NCBI GenBank assembly: GCA_035575035.1
Contig: DATLYH010000382.1
Coordinates: forward strand, 1 to 16,944
Reading direction: 5' to 3'
Source of the DNA: DATLYH01 sp035575035
GTDB lineage: Bacteria; Planctomycetota; Planctomycetia; Gemmatales; Gemmataceae
DNA length: 16,944 nt
Shown: piece by piece, positions 6,670-13,542 of the stretch
Position numbering within the stretch: the stretch's first letter is position 1
How the letters are laid out: each line of letters opens with the position of its first letter
Translations under genes and position numbers: made by a program
Notes under the pieces: generated by a model
The model's input: only the letters and a program-made list of their open reading frames with translations
The model's database searches: none
Told to the model about the DNA's origin: nothing

Positions 6670-7329
6670 ATGAAACGCTCGTTGGTCCGCCGCGTTACCA
6701 TTTCTCTCCCCTTTCTCCTTGTCGCCGGGGCCGAGGCCCGGGCAGGGTTCGTCAACTGGAGCTACAACTGGTCGCGGGTCCCCGCCGACGTCATCAGCGC
6801 GGACGCCTTCGGGACCAGCAAAATCTCCCTGACGGACGAACCGCTCGGCCGCGCCACTAACTCGTCGGACATCGTCGCCACCAACATCCGCACCTTCAGC
6901 GACAGCCCGGTGACTCATCCCAACAAGTTCCTGGACTCGGCCTACAGCCTGACCCTGCGGTTGACGGATGAAGCCTCCGGCCAAACCGGGACGCTGACAT
7001 TCACCGGCGTGTTCAACGGGACGCTGTCGAAGGGGAGTGCCAACATCAGCACCCGGTTCACCAGTGCAACCACCCAGCAGCTGATCCTGGGTGAGAACGA
7101 GTACACGGTGACGATTGGCGACTACTCGCCTCCCGGTCCGCCCGGCATCAACAACGCCGGCAGCATCGGAGCGACCGTAGCCGTACGCACTCTCACCAAC
7201 CCGCCGCCGGATTCCGACCCGCCTGGCGGCTCCCCGAATGACACGCCCGAACCGGCGACTCTCCTGCTGTCCGGCCTGGGACTGTCGTTGATGGGCGTGG
7301 CCTCTTGGTGGCGGTACGGGAAGAAGTGA
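6670..7329 (+). CDS. PEP-CTERM sorting-domain surface protein
   Basis: From the ATG at 6670 the product has 219 residues. An upstream in-frame ATG at 6646 would add only 8; further upstream the frame runs through the sigma-54 promoter and cannot be coding. Residues 1-25 form a signal peptide (MKRSLVRR, hydrophobic core, AEARA before G26). The mature part is rich in Thr, Ser, Asn and beta-type segments (SLTLRLTDEASGQTGTLTFT). A Pro/Asp/Gly linker leads to the C-terminal tripartite signal: PEP at 193-195, a hydrophobic span, then the basic end RYGKK. Such proteins are exported, recognised by an exosortase through the PEP motif, and placed at the cell surface or in the extracellular matrix. No exosortase gene is in the window. 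Expression is probably sigma-54-dependent and under the adjacent two-component system. Confidence 0.9.
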   Translation: MKRSLVRRVTISLPFLLVAGAEARAGFVNWSYNWSRVPADVISADAFGTSKISLTDEPLGRATNSSDIVATNIRTFSDSPVTHPNKFLDSAYSLTLRLTDEASGQTGTLTFTGVFNGTLSKGSANISTRFTSATTQQLILGENEYTVTIGDYSPPGPPGINNAGSIGATVAVRTLTNPPPDSDPPGGSPNDTPEPATLLLSGLGLSLMGVASWWRYGKK

Positions 7330-7358
7330 GAAGCAACAAGTGACACGTAACAAATGGC
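7324..7358. repeat. Heptanucleotide array across the PEP-CTERM stop codon
   Basis: Five 7-base units follow one another: AAGTGAG, AAGCAAC, AAGTGAC, ACGTAAC and AAATGGC. The first holds the TGA stop at 7327-7329. They repeat the arrangement seen at the kinase gene's 3' end with a different unit. Confidence 0.65.
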
Positions 7359-7371
7359 CTCGCCGCCTGGA

Positions 7372-7399
7372 TTTACTTGTCACTTGTTCCTAGTTGTCC
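7372..7399. repeat. Inverted heptanucleotide array after the PEP-CTERM gene
   Basis: Units TTTACTT, GTCACTT, GTTCCTA and GTTGTCC are the inverse of the array at 7324-7358. TGTCACTTGTT (7378-7388) pairs perfectly over 11 bases with AACAAGTGACA (7335-7345), so the two arrays can form a stem-loop just after the stop codon. It might act as a terminator or 3' protector, but no T-run follows. Confidence 0.65.
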
Positions 7400-7442
7400 C
7401 TCGCCGGGGAGGTCCTGATCCCGGACACACGGTTCAGAGAAG

Positions 7443-7471
7443 CCAGGCGGCGAACCGTCATCTCCGCCTGG
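7443..7471 (+). terminator. Possible intrinsic terminator after the PEP-CTERM gene
   Basis: CCAGGCGG (7443-7450) pairs perfectly with CCGCCTGG (7464-7471) around a 13-base loop and is followed by TCCTTTCG. The stem is GC-rich but the T-run is poor, so termination is only plausible. Confidence 0.35.
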
Positions 7472-7480
7472 TCCTTTCGT

Positions 7481-7520
7481 AAGGCAGAGCGCTGGCCCTT
7501 CGGGCCAGTGCTTCTGCCTT
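7481..7520. repeat. Long hairpin repeat with a TTC loop
   Basis: AAGGCAGAGCGCTGGCCC (7481-7498) pairs with the segment ending CTTCTGCCTT (7502-7520) over 18 base pairs with one bulged T and one G-T pair. No T-run follows on either strand. It looks like a dispersed palindromic element or an RNA stabiliser rather than a classical terminator. Confidence 0.65.
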
Positions 7521-7580
7521 GGCAGATCACATCCGTTAAAGCCTCCCAACCCTACGAAGGTCGAGCGACGTGAAGGCGGA

Positions 7581-7644
7581 CCGGTTCGTGGCACCGGCTG
7601 GCAGCCGGTGCCACGAACCGGCTGTCGAACCGGCTGACAGCCGG
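7581..7644. repeat. Perfect palindrome plus a second copy of its core
   Basis: Arms of 20 bases at 7581-7600 and 7602-7621 are perfect reverse complements separated by a single G. The core is CCGGCTG-N-CAGCCGG. The same core recurs at 7630-7644 with A as the central base. GAACCGGCTG is also directly repeated at 7615-7624 and 7627-7636. On the minus strand the element reads as GTGCQPV-like peptides in a spurious frame, a sign of a dispersed palindrome and not of a gene. Confidence 0.8.
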
Positions 7645-8010
7645 CGCCACGACGCCCCGACCACTCTGGATGACACCACCGGGCCTGGGAACGTAGGTCC
7701 GGCGAATCATCGCAGCCTCCTGGGCAGGAACCACGGGGCAGGTGAGGTTCCCGTAGATCCAAGGAGGCTCGTTCATGGCGCAGCTGCTGCAAAAAACTGG
7801 GGGCACAAGTCGAGTCTGGTGGTCGAGTTGCTATATAAAAAAGTCTGAAGGAGAGCGAGTAACAGGGGTGCGCTTCAGAAGGACCGTCCAAAGGAAGTGC
7901 GGCTAGAGATCTTGTATATCACCCAACCCGCTTCTGAAGAGGCAACCGCACACGCTGCGGACCACCCGACGCGGTTGAGGATAGAAAAGGAACTTTTTGA
8001 TCCATCTGTA
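7645..8010. other. Non-coding stretch with no recognised feature
   Basis: No frame on either strand has a recognisable domain together with a ribosome-binding site. An AT-rich patch at about 7831-7846 (CTATATAAAAAAGTC) stands out in this GC-rich DNA and could be part of a promoter for the downstream DUF4340 gene, but I cannot pair it with a convincing -35 element. Confidence 0.4.
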
Positions 8011-8051
8011 CCGTAAGTCTCCCGCTCCCACTGAGAAGGGGAGACCTACGG
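8011..8051. other. Strong hairpin upstream of the DUF4340 gene
   Basis: CCGTAAGTCTCCC (8011-8023) pairs with GGGAGACCTACGG (8039-8051) over 13 positions with one mismatch, around a 15-base loop. It ends 34 bases before the ATG at 8086, in what is probably the leader. It may be another dispersed palindrome, a leader structure, or a terminator protecting the gene from upstream transcription; no T-run supports the last option. Confidence 0.6.
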
Positions 8052-8085
8052 TCGGTGCGGGGGAGATGACCTGGGAGAACCTGCG

Positions 8086-11000
8086 ATGAACCTCAAAACC
8101 ACCCTCGTCCTGGTCGTCCTTGTGGTGATGGGGGGAGTCCTTTTTGTGTACGGTCCCGACTTGGCCGGCTGGTTCGGCTGGACGCCTCGGCCGCCCGATC
8201 CCGTCGGTGCCCAGACGCTGAACGTCCTGGCCAACGAACTGAAGCCGCAGAGCCTGACCCGCATCGAAATCCGCCACAGCGACCGGCAGATGGTCCTCCA
8301 GCGCGCCCCCGGCGGCGAGTGGACCTTGCCCGGCCGCTGGCCCACCCGCAAGCCCGAGGTCGAACAACTGGTTGGCCTGCTCACCAACCTCCGCTCTCGC
8401 TTCGCCCCCATCCCGCTCACCGAAGACCCGCCGGAACTGCACGAATACGGCCTTGACAAGCCTGCCGTCACCATCAGCGTCACGGCCGGCGGCAAGGAGT
8501 ACGTCCTGCAATTCGGCGAGGAGGCCGGCGGCGAGGCCGAGCGCTTCTCCCGGCCCACCTACCTCCGCCTGCGCGAAAAGGTCGGCGACCGCTTCGAGGA
8601 CAAGCCCGAGGTGGTCCGCCTGGCCCCTGGCCTGATCACCGAGCTGACCCGGCCCATCGACTATTACCAGCAGCGCCGCCTCTTCCCCAGCGAACGGGTG
8701 GCCAAGGAGAATGACCCCCAGGAGAAGGTGGAGCAATTGGCCGCCAAGTCGGTCGTGGTCATTGACAAGAAAAATGAGGGGCGCAGCTACCGGCTTGATC
8801 GTATCGATGGCGAATGGCTGCTCACCGAGCCGCACCGCGACCGGCTTGATCCCGACAAGCGCAATGCCCTGCTGACCGCCCTGCCTGATGTCTGGGCCGA
8901 GAAGTTCATCGACAAGCCCGACAGCGACCTGAGCAAGTACGGCCTGGAGGACCCGCCGCAGCAGTCGATCAGCGTCACCAAACCGGACGGCCAGACGGTG
9001 ACACTGATCATCGGCAAAGAGTCGCGGCGCGAAGCGCCCAAGCCGCCGCCGGAGCCGTCTCCCTTCGCTCCGCCCCCCAAGCCGCAGGAGGAGACGATCT
9101 ACCATTACGCCAAGCTGCAAGACAACAGCCAGATTTTCGAGATCAAGTTCAATCCGCTCCAGAAAGATGTCCTGCTCGCCGTCGCCGAGCTGCGTGATCC
9201 GCGCGTCGCCCGCTTCCGCACCACCGATGTCCGCCGTATCGAGCTGACGCAGGACAGCCACCACATGGTCTTTGTCAAGGAGAAGGAAAACTGGCGGCTG
9301 GAGGAACCCATCAAGGTCGCCGCCGAGAACAGCAAGGTCAATGACCTTCTCTTCAAGCTGTCCAATCTGGAGGCCAAAGACAAGGACGCGATAACGTACA
9401 AGGCCGACCCCAAGGTGGATGGCCTCGACAAGCCGGCCGCTACCGTCAAACTGACGATCGAAGAGGCGGCGAGCGGGGGGCGTCAGCCCCCCGGTGAAGG
9501 GGCGAGCGGGGGGCGTCAGCCCCCCGGTGACGAAAGCGCAACGAAAACCCGGACCATCACGGTGCTGCTTGGCAAGCGCGAGCCGGGCGAGGCGGGCAAA
9601 CTCTTCGTCAAACAGGAAGGTTGGGACCGCATCAGCAAGGTGTCTGACGACGGTCTGTTGAACCTAGTCAAGCAGCCGGTTCTCGCCTTCCGCAGCCGGC
9701 GCATCCTCGACTTCAACACCGCCGACCTGGCCAAGGTCGAGATCCAGCGCGGCGACGAGAGCTACGCCCTGACCAAAAGCGACGGCACCTGGAAGCTGGC
9801 GGTGCCCGGCGAGCCGGAGGCCGACCGGTCGAAGGTGACCGACCTGACCGACGACCTGAGCCGGCTGGAGGCGGTGGAATACGTCAGCGATGTCAAACCG
9901 GAGGAACACGGCCTGGACAAGCCGGCCCTGACCGTCACCTTGACCTTCACCAAGGAAGATAAGAAGCCGCAGAAGCTCCTCGTCGGCAAGCAGCGCGGCA
10001 CCAAGCAGGAGTACTACGCCAAGCTGGACGGGGCCGACGAGGTCTTCGTCATCCGCAAGCAAATCCGCGATGATCTCGACCGCAGCTCGCTGGCCTACCG
10101 GCCGCTGGAACTATGGCAGGTGCCGGCGGACCAGATCACATCGCTGACGGTCGAGAAGGAGGGGGAGGAGAAGTACACCCTGACCCGCAAGGACGGTTCC
10201 TGGCAGATCAGCGGGCCGTTCGAGGCGGCCGTCAAGCCGATGCAGGTCCAGCCGATGACAAGCGGCCTGGCCACCCTCCGCGGCGAGCGCTATGAGACCC
10301 ACGCCGCCAAGGACCTGACCGAGTATGGCCTGGACAAGCCGTACTTGCGTGTCACCCTGACCACTGAAGCCGCGAAGCCCGGCGGCGAGAAGGACAAGCC
10401 GAAGGAGCGCGTCCTGCTGATCGGCAGCAAGGCAAATGAGACGGCCGGCAGCCGCTTCGCCAAGCTCGGCGACAGCGACGCGGTCTTTGTCGTGGACAGC
10501 AAGGTGGTGGCCGCCGTTGATCACGGTCCCCTCGACCTGCTCGACCGGCAAATCCTTACGCTGGAGCCGCGCCGCATCGAGCGCATCCAAAGCAAGGAGG
10601 GCGAGACCATCCTAAAGCTGGAGCGCAAGGGGGAAAGCTGGCAAGTAGTGGAGTCGCTGGCCGGGATGGCGTTCCCCGCCGACAAGGAGTCGATCACCGC
10701 GCTGTTGAATGTCTGGTCGCCGCTGCAAGCCCAGCGGATCGCGGCCTACGGGCCGAAGGCCGACCCGGCAAAGTTCGGCCTCGACCAGCCGGCCGCCACG
10801 GTCACCGTCACCGTGCAGAAACCGGCCGAGGAAGGGAAACAGGCCGAGCCGGTCGAGCACACCCTTGCCCTGGGCAAGGAGGCGGAGAACGGCGGCCGCT
10901 ACGCCCGGCTGGACAACGGTCCGGCGATCCTGCTGCTCTCCCCGTCCGACGCCGGCAACCTGATGAAGACCTATCTCGATTTTGTCGATCGCACCGTGCT

Positions 11001-12255
11001 GAAGCTGGACGCCGGCGCCGTTGCCGCGCTGGTGCGTCAAGGGAGCGACGGAGTGCTGGAGGTGGTCAAGCGCGATGACGGCTGGCAGATCATCAAGCCG
11101 GCCGAGCACCGCGCCGATGACAAGGTGATGCAGGACCTCCTCGCCCGGCTCGGCGACCTGCGGGCCAAGCGGATCGCTGCCTATCCGGCCAAGGACCTGA
11201 AGCCATTCGGCCTGGAGGAGCCGGCCGCCACGCTGACGCTGCGCCTGGCCGGCGCCGAGGGAAAGGCAGCTGAGCACACCCTGCGGATCGGCAAGACGGC
11301 CGACGAGTCGAGCGGCGACCGCTTTGTGCAGGCGGCCGGCTCGCCAGCGGTGGCAGTCCTGCCCGGAGCGCTGGCCCGCCAACTGACCGCCGGCCCGTTG
11401 GCCTTCCGCGACCGCAACCTGGTCCGCTTCACCGACGCCGACCGTGCCATCCTGGAACGCGGCCCACGCAAGGCGGTCTTTGCCAAGGTGGAAGGGACCT
11501 GGAAGCTGGTCGAGCCGGTTGAGGCCGAGGCCGAGCAAAGCGACCTCGAAGACCTGATCAATGCCCTGGCCCGACTCCGCGCCGACGAACTGGTGGCCGA
11601 GAAACCCGGTGACCTGAAGCCCTACGGTCTGGACAGACCCGAGCTTCGTTGGCGCTTCCAGTCCGGCGACCGAGACATGCTCAACCTAGTGATCGGCGCC
11701 CCGGAGAAGGACGGACCGCGGCGCTACGCCAAGGTGGTGAACAGTGACCTGATTTTCCTGCTGGACTCGCGGCTGACTGAGCGATTGCTGGCCGAGTATC
11801 GCAGCCGGTCGGTCTGGCCGATGTCCCTGGATGCCGCCCAGGTGGAGACGGTGACCTACCGGACGCCGCGCGGCTCCTTTACGCTGGAGAAGGTGGATGG
11901 CGTCTGGCAGGCGGCCGGCAAGCCGGACATGAAGCTCAACGCCCAGACCGTCAACGAGACCCTGGCGGCCCTGGCCGGACTGCGGGTGGTCCGCTATGTC
12001 CAAGACACCGACACCGACCTGAACCTGTATGGCCTGGAGCCGCCCGAAGTGGTGGTGGAGGCCGAGACCCGAACCGGCAAGCGGCTGCTGCATCTGGGCC
12101 GTCCTGAGGGGGAATCGAAGCGTCGCTACGCCCGTCTGCCGGACAAGGGCCGGCCGGGGGTGTTCGTCATCGCCGAGGCCGACGCCGAGGTCCTCGTCCG
12201 CGACCTGACCGCCTTTACCCGGGAGCCGACTCGCCCCAGCAAACCGGCGCCATAG
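8086..12255 (+). CDS. Giant membrane-anchored protein with nine tandem DUF4340-like repeats
   Basis: The 1389-residue product starts at the ATG at 8086, with GGGAG at 8073-8077 giving good spacing. Residues 5-22 are one membrane span, so the rest is probably extracytoplasmic. Nine repeats share a signature (Y/F/H/D)GL(D/E)xP followed by a beta strand: at residues 121, 285, 445, 608, 747, 897, 1041, 1180 and 1315. Each is followed by an L-x-(I/L)-G-K strand, usually an (R/Y)YAKL turn, VFVV-type strand and a LLDRxIL-like helix, then a strand with W-(Q/K/R)-(I/L/V) and xPxxxxAD. The period falls from about 160 residues to about 135 along the protein. DUF4340 proteins are usually far shorter and often sit next to GldG-like ABC transporter genes; none is here. 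Function is unknown. Residues 462-482 are extra, encoded by inserted palindromic DNA. The next gene, 100 bases downstream, is probably co-transcribed. Confidence 0.9.
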   Translation: MNLKTTLVLVVLVVMGGVLFVYGPDLAGWFGWTPRPPDPVGAQTLNVLANELKPQSLTRIEIRHSDRQMVLQRAPGGEWTLPGRWPTRKPEVEQLVGLLTNLRSRFAPIPLTEDPPELHEYGLDKPAVTISVTAGGKEYVLQFGEEAGGEAERFSRPTYLRLREKVGDRFEDKPEVVRLAPGLITELTRPIDYYQQRRLFPSERVAKENDPQEKVEQLAAKSVVVIDKKNEGRSYRLDRIDGEWLLTEPHRDRLDPDKRNALLTALPDVWAEKFIDKPDSDLSKYGLEDPPQQSISVTKPDGQTVTLIIGKESRREAPKPPPEPSPFAPPPKPQEETIYHYAKLQDNSQIFEIKFNPLQKDVLLAVAELRDPRVARFRTTDVRRIELTQDSHHMVFVKEKENWRLEEPIKVAAENSKVNDLLFKLSNLEAKDKDAITYKADPKVDGLDKPAATVKLTIEEAASGGRQPPGEGASGGRQPPGDESATKTRTITVLLGKREPGEAGKLFVKQEGWDRISKVSDDGLLNLVKQPVLAFRSRRILDFNTADLAKVEIQRGDESYALTKSDGTWKLAVPGEPEADRSKVTDLTDDLSRLEAVEYVSDVKPEEHGLDKPALTVTLTFTKEDKKPQKLLVGKQRGTKQEYYAKLDGADEVFVIRKQIRDDLDRSSLAYRPLELWQVPADQITSLTVEKEGEEKYTLTRKDGSWQISGPFEAAVKPMQVQPMTSGLATLRGERYETHAAKDLTEYGLDKPYLRVTLTTEAAKPGGEKDKPKERVLLIGSKANETAGSRFAKLGDSDAVFVVDSKVVAAVDHGPLDLLDRQILTLEPRRIERIQSKEGETILKLERKGESWQVVESLAGMAFPADKESITALLNVWSPLQAQRIAAYGPKADPAKFGLDQPAATVTVTVQKPAEEGKQAEPVEHTLALGKEAENGGRYARLDNGPAILLLSPSDAGNLMKTYLDFVDRTVLKLDAGAVAALVRQGSDGVLEVVKRDDGWQIIKPAEHRADDKVMQDLLARLGDLRAKRIAAYPAKDLKPFGLEEPAATLTLRLAGAEGKAAEHTLRIGKTADESSGDRFVQAAGSPAVAVLPGALARQLTAGPLAFRDRNLVRFTDADRAILERGPRKAVFAKVEGTWKLVEPVEAEAEQSDLEDLINALARLRADELVAEKPGDLKPYGLDRPELRWRFQSGDRDMLNLVIGAPEKDGPRRYAKVVNSDLIFLLDSRLTERLLAEYRSRSVWPMSLDAAQVETVTYRTPRGSFTLEKVDGVWQAAGKPDMKLNAQTVNETLAALAGLRVVRYVQDTDTDLNLYGLEPPEVVVEAETRTGKRLLHLGRPEGESKRRYARLPDKGRPGVFVIAEADAEVLVRDLTAFTREPTRPSKPAP
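9468..9530 (+). repeat. Two in-frame palindromic repeat units inside the DUF4340 gene
   Basis: Two identical 30-base units at 9468-9497 and 9501-9530 have a 33-base period, exactly 11 codons. Each has the head GGCGAGCGG, a stem CGGGGGGC/GCCCCCCG with loop GTCA, and the tail CGGTGA. They encode ASGGRQPPGE and ASGGRQPPGD (residues 462-471 and 473-482) in a loop between two strands of the third DUF4340-like repeat. The head, overall length and loop match the intergenic element at 4837-4882. The low-complexity peptide and its position show an insertion tolerated by the fold. Confidence 0.88.
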
Positions 12256-12355
12256 TCGTCCGCTAGGCCGACACGGCTGGACAGACCCGAGACGGCGTTC
12301 AACAATGGACCGTGCGAAGCCGTCGCCCTGATGCCGACCGCCCCGGAAGCTGCTC

Positions 12356-13522
12356 ATGATTTCGGAACCGCTCGCCTGTCCCTACTGCAACGCCTATGTG
12401 ACCGTGCCTGCCGATGCGGCGCCGGGGCAGCGCGTCCCCTGCCCGCGCTGCGGCGAGGCGTTCCCTTACCGCCCGCGCGAAGGCGTGGCCCCCGTGGCAG
12501 TCGCCCTGGCCTCGCCGGCCAGTCCTGCCGTCGCTGTCCCTCACCGGCGCTGGCCCAACTGGGCCGTTGCCGGTGTGGTGCTCGGCGTCATGGCGATGAT
12601 GGCGGCCATCGGCCTGTTCTGGGCGCTAAAGACGGTGCCCGACCGCCGCAGCCGCGACCGCAAGGAGCCGGTCGGCTACCTGCCGGGCGATGTGGATATG
12701 GCGGTGATGGTCCACGTCACCCGGACAATGGATGACTCGGCCGGACGCCAGTTCCTCCGACAGTTCGGCCTTGGACCGGGCAGCGGGAACGGCCCGATCA
12801 ACCTGGAGAAGTGGACCGGCCTGCGGGCGGAGGACATCGACCAGGTGGCGGTCGGTCTGAAGGTCAAGGACCACACCTTTCCGCCGCGGCTGACCCTGGT
12901 CGTGCAGACACGCCACCCCTACGACCTGGACGTCATCCGCAAGGCGCTGAGTGCCAAGCGGCCGATTGAGCGCAGCGGCAAGCTGCTGTACCCCGTCACC
13001 TTGGGGAGCGTCCCGGCCGAGCTCTGGTGCCCCACCGATACCCTCCTGGTGCTCGGGCTGGAGCCGAGCGACCTAGACGCCGTGCCGCTGACGCCGCAGT
13101 CCGGCATCCAGCACCTTGCCCCCCCAATCCAGGCGCTGCTGCTACGGGATTGCCTGGACCCGAACGCCCAGGCCATTCTGGTGGCTGACACCAAGGAGTG
13201 GGAGAAGCGAGCACCCTGGCTGGCGTTTGGCCTCAAGCCGGCTCTGGGGAAACAGGCCCCGGTCTGGACGCAGGTGGAGGCGGTCGGCCTCTGGCTGCGG
13301 TTCGAGCAGGTGATCCATCTCAGTGCCGCTCTGCGGTGTCCAGACGAAGCGGCCGCCCGGACGATCGCGGATAACCTGGTCCGCGGCGAGTTGGCCGGAC
13401 CGGGCGAAGCAGAGGTGCGGAAGGATGTCTGGGTGGTTGTGCAAACGCAGATGGACGCGGACGCCGTCCGCCGTCTGCTGAGGCGGGCCTTCGACAACCT
13501 GCCGGCCGGTCGCGGCAAGTGA
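12356..13522 (+). CDS. Zinc-ribbon, single-span membrane protein of unknown function
   Basis: The 388-residue protein starts at the ATG at 12356; no strong ribosome-binding site is visible, so the start rests on the ribbon's N-terminal position. Residues 8-11 (CPYC) and 29-32 (CPRC) form an MJ0042-like zinc ribbon, presumably cytoplasmic. A Pro/Ala-rich linker leads to a membrane span at about 68-92. The remaining 295 residues are probably extracytoplasmic. They begin LPGDVDMAVMVHVTRTMDD and contain VAVGLKVKDH and alternating strands and helices, a pattern like DUF3352-type or substrate-free sensor domains, but I cannot place the family. Such ribbon-span-unknown proteins are common in planctomycetes. 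It follows the DUF4340 gene and is convergent with the permease gene, with 20 bases between stop codons. Confidence 0.85.
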   Translation: MISEPLACPYCNAYVTVPADAAPGQRVPCPRCGEAFPYRPREGVAPVAVALASPASPAVAVPHRRWPNWAVAGVVLGVMAMMAAIGLFWALKTVPDRRSRDRKEPVGYLPGDVDMAVMVHVTRTMDDSAGRQFLRQFGLGPGSGNGPINLEKWTGLRAEDIDQVAVGLKVKDHTFPPRLTLVVQTRHPYDLDVIRKALSAKRPIERSGKLLYPVTLGSVPAELWCPTDTLLVLGLEPSDLDAVPLTPQSGIQHLAPPIQALLLRDCLDPNAQAILVADTKEWEKRAPWLAFGLKPALGKQAPVWTQVEAVGLWLRFEQVIHLSAALRCPDEAAARTIADNLVRGELAGPGEAEVRKDVWVVVQTQMDADAVRRLLRRAFDNLPAGRGK

Positions 13523-13542
13523 GCGAGCGCTCTGCGGCGCGG

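Noticed and set aside
7588..7603. Second sigma-54 promoter (TGGCACCGGCTGGCAG)
   Set aside because: The -24 block is present, but CA stands where the -12 GC is required, and the sequence is part of a palindromic repeat.
7373..7891. Minus-strand frame of 172 residues in the gene-free stretch
   Set aside because: Its GAGCQPV/GTGCQPV segments are translations of palindromic DNA repeats, and there is no ribosome-binding site or domain.
7903..9264. Minus-strand open frame of 453 residues over the start of the DUF4340 gene
   Set aside because: It is antisense to repeats of a protein with a clear membrane anchor and repeated signature, and has no recognisable domain itself.
9468..9530. CRISPR-like array
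   Set aside because: Only two adjacent identical units with a 3-base gap, inside a coding frame; no spacers, no leader and no cas genes in the window.
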